Below are positions 1 to 12,700 of a stretch of DNA of 64,000 nucleotides, piece after piece. The first letter of the stretch is position 1. Every line of letters starts with the position of its first letter. Source of the stretch: Caenorhabditis elegans (Eukaryota > Nematoda > Chromadorea > Rhabditida > Rhabditidae). The stretch lies in contig NC_003280.10 in NCBI RefSeq assembly GCF_000002985.6, positions 13,202,501-13,266,500 on the forward strand. The letters run 5' to 3'. The notes beneath the pieces were generated by a model that ran no database searches, had not been told where the DNA came from, and saw only the letters and a program-made list of their open reading frames with translations. Made by a program: the position numbers and the translations under genes.

Positions 1-85
1 CAGTAGTCATTTAAAGAATTACTGTAGTTTTCGCTACGAGATATTTTGCGCGTCAAATATGTTGTGCAATACGCATTCTCCGAAT
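1..85. repeat. Dispersed repeat, end of a GCGCGTCAAATAT family copy
   Basis: The first 85 bases carry the string TTTTGCGCGTCAAATATG followed by a TTGTGCAATACGCATTCT-type sequence, together with a CTGTAGTTTTCGCTACGAG block. The same blocks recur, partly inverted, between about 59500 and 60260 at the other end of the window. It is a dispersed repeat lying in an intron or just upstream of btf-1. I cannot assign it to a named transposon family from sequence alone. Confidence 0.6.
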
Positions 86-717
86 ATTGTGTTCCCGTAA
101 TAACTGCCTAATTAAATTTGATTTCCCGCGCAAATCAATAACCTTATTTCGACAATTTCGCGTTTTCTGACTAATTTTACCCGTTTTTCCTGATTTTTTC
201 CTTATGTATTGGATTTTAAACACCGTCTGAAAATTTGTCAGACGCATTGAAGGTTTTTTTAAACATTTATTTACAATTTTTTTGCAGGAAAAAATATAGA
301 AGTAAAAATAATTTTTAAAAAACTGAAGAATTTAGCCAGAAAACCCGTGGTGCGAGGTTGTCCAATTACTGTTTGATCTACAAAAATGCGGGAAATTTTT
401 TTGCCCGAAAAAATGTGACAATCAGTTGAGAACTCTGCGTCTCTTCTCCCGCATTTTTTGTAGATCTACGTAGATCAAACCGAAATGAGACAATCTGACC
501 ATGTGAGAAAACACGAAAATGACGTCACTCACTTGCGCGGGAATTAAAATTTTTTAATTCGGCCGTTTCTTAGATTTTTGAAAAAGTTAAGAATCATTCA
601 AAAAAATTAAATTATCTTTAAAATTTTTTTTATAGTTATTCCCTGGACTCTACTCCACGTTTGAAGAATTTTATTTTTAAAAAATTAAAAAATCTATCTT
701 TTTTTTCCAAATTTCAG
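86..717. other. btf-1 intronic sequence, AT-rich, with one TIR element
   Basis: There is no supported coding sequence. The stretch is AT-rich and ends in a good splice acceptor (TTTCAG at 712-717) for the first btf-1 exon in the window. It contains one copy of the CACGTGGTGTCAG-type TIR element at about 345-505. The remaining btf-1 exons, roughly 230 residues by comparison with the family length, must lie upstream of the window. Confidence 0.6.
345..505. mobile_element. Non-autonomous TIR element copy 1
   Basis: This is a diverged copy of a family seen nine times in the window. The signature is a terminal GTGGTGTCAGAGTGTCCCA-like sequence, then GATCTACAAAAAATGCGGGA, a central block with CTCAACTGA and GACGTCAC, and the inverted counterpart TCCCGCATTTTTTGTAGATC before an inverted terminus. 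No coding capacity is visible. The structure fits a MITE-like element; the autonomous partner is not in this window. Confidence 0.65.
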
Positions 718-3700
718 ATTATCCTATGAGCTAATCGACACAATACTCTATCTACTGATCCATGTGCTCATTCTCGACAAGTTCAATGATTTCATCTCTG
801 GCAGAAATGCGACGGCTCCGGTTAGAGAGCAATGTGCTCAAGCTCTCGTCCACATGCTTCGAAATACGGATGAAAAGCGACGGGAGGTGGTTCTAGAGAT
901 TGTCGTGCAGATGGTCAGGACGCCAGGAGAAAAAGTGAATTTTTAGTTGAAAAAATTGATTTAAAAAAATTTTTTTAGATAAAAAAAATGAGAATTTTGC
1001 TCTTTTTGCTCCAAAAGTGCTCCAAAAAAAAATTTTTAATGCGAAAATATATTTTGAAAAATCGACGAAAATTTCGCAAAGGTTGAAATTACAGTACTCT
1101 TTAAAGGCGCATACCCTTTCACATTAAAAAAAATTGTCGTGCCGAGACCGGGTACCGTATTTTTTGCGCAAAATTTCGCGTGTATGTAATATTAAAAGTG
1201 CTCAGAATGTTTACAGTAGCTTAAAAGTTTGATGAAAAGTCAAAAATCACCAGGAAAAATCGAAAGACTACCGGAAAATTGAAAAATCACCGGAATAAAA
1301 GAAAGAAAAATCACTGAAAAAAGTGAAAAATCACTGGAAAAAAAGAAGAAAAATTACAAGAAAAAGTGAAAAATCACCGAAAAAAAGGAGAAAATTGCCC
1401 AAAAAATTCAAAATCACCGGAAAATCAGCGGGGAAAATCTGAAAATCAGATGCGACACAGAAAAATGGTCAAAATTCGAGATTTTTGCTAAAATCACTCA
1501 TTTTTAGCGAAAAAAGCGAAAAATCACCGGGGAAAAAGTGGAAAATCACCAAGAGAAGTAAAAAATCACCGAAAAAATTAAAAAATCACCAGAAAGAATC
1601 CAAAAATTTCAAGAAAAAAGTGAAAAATCACCGGAAAAAAGTGAAAAATTACTGGAAAAAAGTAACAAACAAATCAGCGGAGAAAAGTGAAAAAGCACAA
1701 GAAAAAAGGTGAAAAATCGGCCAAAAAATTCAAGAATAACTAGGAAAATCGTAAAAATCGCAAGAAAAAGTGAAAAATCACACAGAAAAATGCGAAAAAT
1801 CACTGGAAAAAAGCGAAAAATCACCGGAAAAATGTGAAAAATCACCGGAAAAATGTGAAAAATCACCGGAGAAATGTGAAAAAGCACAAGAAAAAAGGTG
1901 AAAAATCGCAGAAAAAGCGGACGTTCACAAAAAACCGCGAAAATTCATCAAAAAAAATTTAAATTTAGCACTTTGGGCTGATTTCGAGTATTTTAAAGCT
2001 ACGAATAACTTATTTTAAACCCTTTATAAATATTTTCAGAACTGGAACATCCGCCAATCTGGACTTCTAATTCTCAAATACTACTTTGCAATCGCCCGAA
2101 ACGATGGCACCGAGCACCAAAAAACATTCAATCAATGCTTCAACCTAGTAATTCAATCACTTGACGATTCAGTTGATGACGTCACAGGATGCGCAGTAAA
2201 GACGCTTGCTTCAATACTATCAAATAAAGAAATCCCGCAAGAAGAGATGAGCCAACTTGTGGAGAAAGTAATGAGCCACGTTTGGAAGCTTCTGGATTTG
2301 GAAGCAGCAAAAGAGCAGCTGCGAGCCGGTCTCGATGCTCTTTGTATAGATCTACTGGAGATAGTGGAGCTCTGGTTGCGGTGGAATCAGCACGTGGGGA
2401 TTAGTCGGGAGAGCTTGCTGACGATCTGTTCAACGATCGATGCAGCTTTTCCGGTTCGATGTGAGAAGATTGTTCAGCTACTGGAAGCGGATATTGAGAG
2501 ACCGCAGAGTAATAAGCTGTCTGCTGAAGATGTTTTTATAATTATCAAACAGTTGTACAGGATTCTTTTATTTGCACCGCCCGCCGATTCGTTGCTCTTT
2601 TTAGAGAAAACATTTATCACGTTTAGCAAGATTTTTAAATGTTATAGGTGAGTTTTTGAATTTTTTTAAATCGAAAAACCTAAATTTTTAGATTTTTCGA
2701 ATTTTTTTTTTAATTTGGAAAACTAAAATTTCCGATTTTTCAATTTAAAATTTAAAAAAAAACTAAAATTTTAAAATTTTTGAATAAAAAAAAATCGAAA
2801 AACGAAAATTTTCGATTTTTCAATTAAAATTTTTTTTTAAATTAAAATTTTCGAATTTTAAAAAATTGAAAAACCAAAGTATTCAAATTTCTAATAATCT
2901 AAAAACGAAAATTTCGATTTTTCATTTTGAAAAATCTAAAATTTTCAAATTTTTTAAAATTGCAAAACTAAAATTTTTGAATTTTTGAATTTTTAAAAAT
3001 CGAAAAACGAAAAAAGTAGAATTTTTCAATTTCACGAAACTGAAAAATCAAAAAAAAAAATGTTCAGAAAATTTAAAATAAAATATGATTAAATTTTTTT
3101 AAATAATTTCTTTAAAAAATTACCGAAATTTTATGCTAAATTTTGAAAAATCGGAAAAAAAAACAATTTTAATCGAAAAGCCGACTAGAAAACACACAAA
3201 TAATTTCCAATTTCAGACAAGATCTTCTAATCGAAAATGGCCTTGTGAGTCAGAAGATTGGAAACTGGTTAGGATGCTTACTGCTAGATCACCGAAATCC
3301 ACAAATCGACGTTTTCGCGTGTGACGTCGACGGAATCTCGAGTAACCGAAGCTCGCCGACAGAGTTGATGTGCTCAGAAGAAATGCGATTTCTTGGAGAA
3401 AAAGAAAAGGATAAAGTGTATCTTACACGGAAAATTTTGTGCGCCAAATTTTTGGCTATCATTCTGGAAGCGCTGTATGAATCTGATGGAGAGATTCAGG
3501 GACAGAGAATGTTCGTTTTAAACAAAACATTCCGAAAACGACCAAGATAGGGGTCCGGAGCCTAATCATCGAAATATTGTGAAAACTATGCGATTTTTCT
3601 GAAAAAAAACCGTTAAAAAATTTGGAAAAAAATTCAAAATAAGAATTTTATGTGAAAAGGACGAAATTTAATTGAATAAATGAAAAAATTGAAAATTTCC

Positions 3701-6700
3701 TATCAAAAACGACCAAGATAGGGGTTCAAGTAAATTTTAATTCAAAGTAAAAAAAAAATTTTTTACAAAAAATAAAAAATGCGAGAAATATTAAAATTAT
3801 GCGATTTTTCTGAGAAAAACTGTAAAAAATTTTGGAAAAAATTAAAATCAGAATTTTATGTGGAAAATAAGCAATTTGATCGAATAAATAGAAAAATGAC
3901 AGAAATTTATTGAAAAAAATATATAATTTTTCCGAAAAAAAGAAACATCGAAAAATCAATAATAGGCTCCGCTGATTTTTTGGTTTAAAAATTTTTAAAA
4001 CAAATTTTCAGATTTTTTTCCAAAAAAAAAAAAAAATTTTTACAAAAAATGGCGAGAAATTTTAAAAACTATGCGATTTTTTCTGAAAAAACTGTAAAAA
4101 ATGGTGAAAAAATTTAAAATAACAATTTTATGTAAAAAAAAAGAAATTTAATTGAATAAATAGAAAAATGACCAAAAATTATGGAAAAAAGTAAAATCGA
4201 GAAACCGAAAAATCAATAATAGACTCCACCCACTTCTTGGTTTTTTTTTTTTATTTTGCCATTTTTACTAATATTAGTACAAATTTTCGGCTATTTTTTC
4301 CTAAAAAACGGAACTTTTCGTATAAATTTAAATTTTTCAATGTAAAAAAAAAATTTTTAACAAAAAACTACAAAATTGGAGTTTATGGAATTTTTTTTTT
4401 TAATTTTAAAAATCGAACAACGACATTTTTCGATTTTCCGAAAAATAATCGAAAAAATATGAGAAAAAACATAACAATTAAAAAAAAAAGTTCGTTTTCC
4501 GATTTTTCAAATATTAATTTTTTCAGAGATATTGCAGTTCAACTGCTCTTCATTCCATTCTTCCAATCAAAAAGTATAATGCACAATCTCGGAGTTTCAA
4601 TAATCGTCAACGAGTGGGCAGCTCTTTATAGAAGTGGAATAACTGCTAAAACTCTCGAAAAACCTCCGCCACTCACAATTATTCAGCTGGCCGACGGAAT
4701 TGTTCGAGGACCCGGAAAACAGTATGATGAGATGACGACGATAGTAATGGGTCTGACAAAAGATTGCAATGAATTCATCGAATATTGTGTTGTACGAGGA
4801 TTCGATCGAACTAGCGCCGAAGCTCGTGGAGAATCACCGGAAGATGTCAGCAAGGCGGCCTATTCTATAGTCCGGCCCAATTTGAAGACTGAAAAACAAC
4901 GAGAATCGATTGATTCGAGATATAATACGCTGTGTAGATCAATTGAGAATGCGAAGATGAATATCAAGTCGAATGGAATGTAAGGGGAAATTGCCGGATT
5001 TTTAATTTCCGGTAAAACGGCGGTTTGCCGATATTGAAATTTCGGGAAAAACGGCAAATTGCCGGAATTGAAATTTCCGGCAAACCACCAAATTGCCGGA
5101 ATTGAAATTTCCGGCAAACCGCCAAATTGCCGGAATTGAAAATTCGGGGAAATTGCCGGATTTGAAATTTCGGGAAAATTTCCGGAATTGAAATTTCCGG
5201 AAAATCGGCAAACCGACAAATTGCCGGATTTTAAATTTTCGAAAAATCTGCAAATTTCAGAGTTTGCCGGAAAAACGGTAATTGCCAAAAATTTTCGGCA
5301 AATTGTGGTTTTGCACTTTTTTTTTGGAAATTTGAGAATTTCAATTTCAATCGGCAAAATTTTTTTTTTCGATTCTTGTTTTCTCAAAGAAAAAAAGAAA
5401 ATTTGCCGAATTTTTAAAATCGTACGCGGATGCGTATCAATGTTTCCACCGGAATTAAAATTTCCGGCAAATCGGCAAAGTGCCGCCAGAATTGAAATTT
5501 CCTTATTGCCTTTTTCGCCGCCCACCCCAATAATTTTCAGCCGCATCAACGCCCTCCTCTCCTCCACCCTCTTCTATTTTGGAAATGCACCCGAAAAACT
5601 GACACCTCAAATCCGTCCGATCGTCGAAACAATGCAAACCGAAGAAAACGACGCGATGGCTTCAGAAGTGTTCCGTGGTGCCGTACCGCTTCTGGTCATG
5701 TTCAGCTGGTCTCGAAATCCTCGTCCCTATGTGAAAGTGTTTGCGAAGGCTTTTGAATCGTTTTCGGGTTGCCCGATTCGAATGCCAAAACTCGGAGCTT
5801 CAAGCCCTGGAGCCCTGGAGCCCTGGACAACGACGATCATAAGTATGCGTCGAATATGGGGAAAGGAGACGGATGATGGATTCGAGGAGAGCAGTGGAAT
5901 GATATCTGCCGAGAGTCGGAATGCGGAGCTCTTTTTGAATGTATTCGGAATTTTTAGTTATTTTTTTTTAATAAAATTGCCATTTCCAGATCCTCTGCCA
6001 ATTCAATGCTAGCCAACTCGCCGAGTTCTACTGCCACTTTGATTTGAGCGAAGATGTGGATCTGAATGTATGCTATGAAAGATCGGAAGATCGGAATTCA
6101 AGTGGAATCCGATCTTCAGATCTTCGGAAACTTCAGAGTCCGTCGGTGGTAGATCATAATCTATCGGATTCTGAACATTCAGCTATGGAAGATCGGGATA
6201 TCGGATGCCAGCCATGGAAGATCAGAAGCTGGTGGTTATGATCCTCATTGGTGACATCCGATTTTCAGATCTTCTGAGAGTTCAGAATCCACCGGTGGTA
6301 GATCATAATCTATCGGATTCTGAACATTCAGCTATGGAAGGTCGGAAGATCGGATTCCACCAATGAGGTTCATGGCTACCAGATTCTGATCTTCCATAGG
6401 TAACATCCGATCTTCAGATCTTCCATAGCTGAATGTTCAGAATCCGATAGATTATGATCTACCACCGGTGGATTCTGAAATCTCGGCTACGGAAGATATG
6501 AAGATCGGTTTCCACCTATGGAAGATCAGAAGCTGGTGGTTATGATCCTGATAGGTGGAATCCGATCTTCTACAGCTGAAAGATCGAAATTCACCCACTC
6601 ATGGTTGATTATGACCCACTTATGAAAGATCACAAGTTCAATAGAGTTTGAGAATGCCAGATTTTTCGATAGAATCTGATCTTCCATAGGTGGATTCTGA

Positions 6701-9700
6701 ACTTTCAGCTATGGAAGATCAGGTCCCACCTATGGAGTCCGCAACGGATCTTCCATGGATAGATTATGATCTACCACTGGCGGATTCTGAACTTTCAGCT
6801 GTGGAAGATCTGAAGATCGGATTCCACCTGTGGAATATCATATTCCTTCTACGGAGTCCAAGACCACCAGGTAGACTTCATAGGTGGAGCCTGATCTTCT
6901 ATAGGTGGATTTTGATCTACCACTGCCTGATCCTGAAGTCTCAGCTATGGAAGATCATATTTCTCCTACGGAGTCGGACTTCATAGGTGGAGTCTGATTT
7001 TCCACAGTTGGATTATGATCTACCACTGGCGGATCCTGAAATCTCAGCAATGGAAGATCAGTATCCTCTTCCATTGTTGGCTTCCGATCTTCCGATCTTC
7101 TGTAGCTGAAATCTCCGAATCCATCAGCTGTGGAATACTTTCAGACCTTCCTGACTCGTCTCGAACTCCACAACAGTCTCTGGAATCGAGTTGGATCCCG
7201 TCTCTCCGATCAATCAGCCGATAAAATATTTTCCCTGGTTCCAAGTGAAGATCCAGCGATTCGATATGCCTTTGCTAAAGCTATCGAGACTTTTTTCAAG
7301 TCATCCTGTGGAGATACCCTTTCAAAGTGCTACAATCGACTCGTCGTTCTATCGAAAGATCTTGATAATGTCAACTCTAGGCTGTCGGCAGTCGAAGTTT
7401 TTCTCCGTCTCTGCATGATGGATACTCGTTATTTGAATGGTTGGGCGACTCTACTGGCTCCTGTGATCTTTCCACTGCTCGCTGATCAATGTGAGACTGT
7501 CAGAGATGCTGCTGGAGAAGCATTCCGTCGTCTGATCCCTGTCATCACTCTGGAAAATCCGGACTTTTCCATCGAAGGAATGAGCCAAGAGCTTTTGGCG
7601 AAGAAATCAGAGTACTCGAATTTCATTAATGTTCTCGGCTCGCCGAGCAGCTTGCCACGTGTGATCCGAGCAGATATTCGTGGAGGATTCGATACTTCTA
7701 TGCTCAGAGAATACCAGTTGGAAGGAATCACATGGATCCGATTCTTACGAACTTATGGATTGCACGGAATTCTCGCCGATGACATGGGTCTCGGAAAGAC
7801 TCTTCAAACGATGTGCTCCATTGCTCTGTCGGTTGATAGGGATGAGATGAGCGAGTTCCACCGATGTTCGCTAATCGTGTGCCCACGGACTCTGGTAGAT
7901 CATTGGTGTCTCGAGTGGAATCGATTCTTTCCGCAACGAGTTCCGGCTTCGAAAAATTTGACGAGATGTCATGGAGCCGAGATTTGTGTTATTGCGTATG
8001 ATGAGCTCAAAACTGCGTATATGATGTGAGGGATTCGGTTTTTTTATTGGAAAAACGGAAAAAATGAGTAAAAATTAATTAAAAATTTTATTTTGTAGTT
8101 TTGAATCATTTTCATTGAAATTTTCGAAAAACTTTAATTAATTTTGAACAAATGAAACTAAAATTTCAATTTGAAATTGTTTTAACGCAAAAGCTAGGTT
8201 TTTTTTTAATTTCAGTATTTTTTAAAAGTTGAAACAAGTAGGACTATTTTAATTTTTAAATTTTTTTGAAAAATTTCGAAAAATTTTAACATTTTTGAAA
8301 ATTAATTAACTTTTTTAAAAGTTATTTTGAAAATTCAATGTTTTTTTTCAGAGTAAATCTGTATAATTAACGAAAAATCGAAACTGAAGTTTAATCAATT
8401 ATTTGTTTCTTTAATTCTCCCTCCCCATTCGTGTCGGGAGAAAAAGTTTTCCCTCAATCCTCATCGAAACAACCGGAAACAAGTTACTGGAAAACTCCTT
8501 CTCATCAAAATCAAATTACTAAAACGAATATTTTGTTAAAAATTGTACAGATTTATTGGTTTTTGAGTGTTGATATAGGTGGAATAAATGTGATATGATA
8601 TGGTGAAGCTTAAGCTTAAGAAGCTTAAAAAGTGAGACCAACATGATTATGCTGAGAACAAGGAGAGAAACATATTAGGGAAAATTACTAACGAAGGGTT
8701 ATGACAAAAATGGGGATTTTGAGTATCGGGTACCGTATAATGTGGGGGAGGAGCCATTCGAATTCGAAATAAGAGCAATAATTAATAAGATGGTGTGGTG
8801 GTTAGTGAACAAAAAACAAAAAACAACTGGTAACAACGAACATATTAGGCATAAAGGCATATTAGCTAATTGGAGCACGAAAAACGGACAATTATGAGCT
8901 ACGCTCTGTTCCCGTTGGGGTGTAGACCTTGTGCCTCCGGCGAGTCCTTCAGATAACGTGCCAGTCCTGAGCTTGACCTCCAGCGTCCCTTGGCTTGGAT
9001 TTCTTCGAAGGACAAGCCTTCTTCCATCAGTGTATTTGCTGCTCCTCGTCTCAACGAATGGTGTGAGGCATCAGAAATGCCGGCTCTCAGGAACGTCTTT
9101 TTCGTGTTTGATGATATTGCGGAGTCTGATAGTCCGAACCATCTGGCTTTCCAGCGACTGAAGAGTAGGTCGAGGTCCGAACCGTCTCCGTATTCTAAAA
9201 ACGTCGTCCTTCCCAATCCCATTTGGTCATTCTTGGCAAAACGAATACGAATTTCAAGACGGTTTCCTGTTCTCACTACGTCCGACCACTTCAGTTCCGC
9301 TGCCTCCGAGCGTCTCAACAATGCTTCAAATGATAGTACCGTCATCAGCGCATCTCTCTCGGATGCTGGATCGTCCGACGAAATCGTTGCAATGATCTTC
9401 TGGATTTGCCCTCTTCTAATTTCGGTCGGTGGACGTCTCACGGTGCACTCTTGCCGTTTCTTCGATTTTATCAAATCCGTGGCTAGCCTGTTTGCGAGTG
9501 GAGAGGGGCTCGTTCGTCCATTGAAAAGCTGCAACGTCCCTCGCGAGAGCACCACTTCCTGCCGACGAAGCTCTGTATGCTAAGTACATTAGCGTTCCAC
9601 GTTCATCTCGGGGAAGATGCACATTGTTTGCCCACATCAGTCTTCTTCTATTAGCTTCCAGATAGGCTTTCACTGTAGAATTAGCTTTGGCTTTCACTGG

Positions 9701-12700
9701 AGCTTCTTTTAGTGTGTCGAGCAGTCGTTGGAGATCCCTCGATTGAGCTAGCGATTCCAGTTGTTCGAAGAATTGCTTCATGGCACCGTCTGTAAAAATT
9801 AAGCACTCTTACTCCGATTTTCTTTGTTTCCGCCTTTTCCCACAGGGTGGGAGGGTGGGACCTAACACTCGTAGAATGATTTGCCGCGCGGCTCAAAACC
9901 CTCCTTGGGTGTTGTTCGCGTCGAGACCCTTCGCCGCTTAAAATCTGTGCGCCTTTAAGATTGTTTCGTTGCTCGCGCCGTAATTTGCGTTTCTCTTATC
10001 GTCTTGGGGAAAACAAATCATTTTGTAGAATTAAAATTTAATTTTTTTAAATAATTCAAAAAAAAAAAACTTTAAAACTAAAATTTTAAAAAAATTCAAA
10101 AATTTTTAAAAATTGAAACTGATGTTTTTCTTTGAAAAATTTTATTTAAATGAAATTTTATTCAAAAAAAAATTTCCAATAATTTTGAAAAATTAAAATT
10201 AAATTTTGATATTTTCGAAAAACTCAAAAAAAAAACTTTAAAACTTAAACTTTCGAAAAAAAATTCTGAAAAACTGACACTGTATTTTAAATTTTTAAAT
10301 TTTTCTTCAGAAATTTCGAGAAACATCATAATATTTATTACTCCGATTTTATTCCAGGGATCGTGTCTGGAACTACATCGTACTTGACGAAGGCCACGTG
10401 ATGCGAAATTCGAAGCTACGAGCCTGGAAGTTTGCGAGTCAGCTTGTCGGCAAAAGTCGCCTAATCTTGTCTGGAACTCCTGTTCAAAATTCGTAAGTTT
10501 TATCATTTTCTCGACTCGAAAAAAGATTTTAAAAATTTTTTTCAGACCCGCCGATCTTTGGTCACTGTTCGCATGGCTAATGCCAGGATATCTCGGTTCA
10601 GAAAAACAATTTCGAAGTCAATTTCTCAAAAAGATCATGAAATGCAGATTGCCAAAGGCGAATGAAGCCGACTTGAAAGCCGGCTCAGCAGCTATATCAC
10701 AGCTTCACAAGCTGGTCCTACCATTTGTGATGCGTCGCTTGAAGACGGAAGTGCTCAAAGAGCTCCCGGAAAAGAATGTACAAGACTATGAATGTGAGCT
10801 CACTGAAGATCAAAAGGAGATTTATCGATTTGTGGTGGATAGGTGTACATCTTCGCAGGAAGATGTTGGTCTGTCAAGCCTTGTCACACTGATCACACTT
10901 CGGAAGCTGACGGATCACACGAAGCTTGTTCATGACACGCTGGCGAAGATCGGAGCACCTCAGTACATTCTATCGAAGGCGTTGGCTGCGAAGTCTGGAA
11001 AAATGGAAGCCTTGAAGCAACTTCTCATTGAATGTGAAATTTGCAAGAATCCAGATGAAGAGGTTGAGCAGCCGGAAGATCTTGGAGGATTGGTGGCTTC
11101 AGGTCATCGAGCTCTGATTTTCTGCCAATGGAAGACTTCGGCAAAGCTGGTCTCTGATGCTTTGAAAAGTGGAGAATTCGGAAGTGTTGTGTCGCATCTG
11201 GTCCTTGATGGAAGTGTTCCGGCAGGGGATCGCATGAAAATGGTCAACCGCTTCAATGAGGATAAGACGATTGATGTGTTGATTCTGACGACACATGTAA
11301 GAAAGATTTACGAAATAAAATATTATCGGAGAAAAAATTGACAAAAAACAACGCGGTTTCACGGACGGAAAATCTCAATTTTGGAGTCACGTTTTTTCAA
11401 AAATTTTTTTTGAAAAATTGAAAAAAACTAGTTACATTTTAGTTATTAAAATTTCAACTTTTAAAATGAAATTTTTCACATAAAATTCAATTCAAAACGG
11501 ATTTTGCTGAAAATTTTCCAAAGAAAAATTACGAAAAAAGTGATATTTTCAAAAAAAAATCGTTCAGTGTTTCATCAACAAAATATCAACTTTAAAAAAT
11601 TGAAAAAAAAACTTTAAAACTTGAAAATTTCAAGTTTTTCAAATTTTCTAGATTATAAAAAATGTATTTAATAAAATATCAAATTTTAAAAAATTTAAAA
11701 AAAATAGAAAATTCGTTTTTTTCTCAAAAATTTGTTTTTCCAAAAAAAAAAATCTCAAAGCAATTTTTTCTGGAAAAAATTATTTTTTAGATACACAATA
11801 CTAAAATCAGTTTTTAAACAATTAAAATTTCAAGTTTTTCAAGTTTTCAAAAAAAAGCTTCAAAAAATTTATTTAATAAAATATCAACTTTTAAAAAGTA
11901 AAAAAAAAGGAATTTCGCTAAAAATTTGTCAAAAAAAGGTGAAATTTCAAGATAAAATAATTTTTTAAAAATCTCCGAGTCATTTTTTTGCTGGAAAAAT
12001 GACTTTTAGATTTTTTAAAATTATTTTGTTAGAAAATTTTGCAAATACGAAAAATATTTAGAAAAAACAATCTTTCAAGTTTTTCGAATTTTCTACAATT
12101 TTTTTAACAAAAAAAAATACAATTCAAAAAAAGATTCAAAATTCTCCAAAATTCTCGCAGGTTTTCAGAAATTAAATAAACTTAAAAGTTTTTCTTTGCC
12201 CAAATTTTTTGTTAAAACGAACAAATGTTTTTTTTTTGTAAATTTCTGACAAATTAAAAAAAAGTGCAAAAATTTCAGTGAAACCCAATTTTTTTTCTTT
12301 TCCAATAAAAAATAATAAAATTTAGTCATTAAAAAGACAGATTTTTTGAAATTGAATTTCGTTTTTTTTTCTCGCAAAAAATTAAATTTAAAAACCGAAA
12401 TATAAAAATTCAAAAAGTTCAGTAAGACCCCGAAAATTTTTGTTCAGGTCGGTGGAGTTGGTCTGAACCTAACCGGAGCGGATACCGTAATCTTCCTGGA
12501 CCACGACTGGAACCCGATGAAGGATCTTCAAGCCATCGATCGTGCTCATCGTCTCGGCCAAACTCGAAATGTCAACGTATATCGGCTCATCACACAGGGA
12601 ACAGTCGAGGAGAAGGTGATGAGCCTGGCAAAGTTCAAGCTGAATACGGCCCAGGCTTTGATCGGTGCCGATAATACATCAATGATGACAATGGAGACGG

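Noticed and set aside
4860..5567. 235-codon minus-strand frame
   Set aside because: Mostly a translation of the GGCAAATTGCCGG array in a btf-1 intron.
6690..7244. Several open frames on both strands in the btf-1 intron
   Set aside because: They are translations of the GAAGATC repeat mosaic; the btf-1 acceptor at 7141-7144 explains the true coding start.
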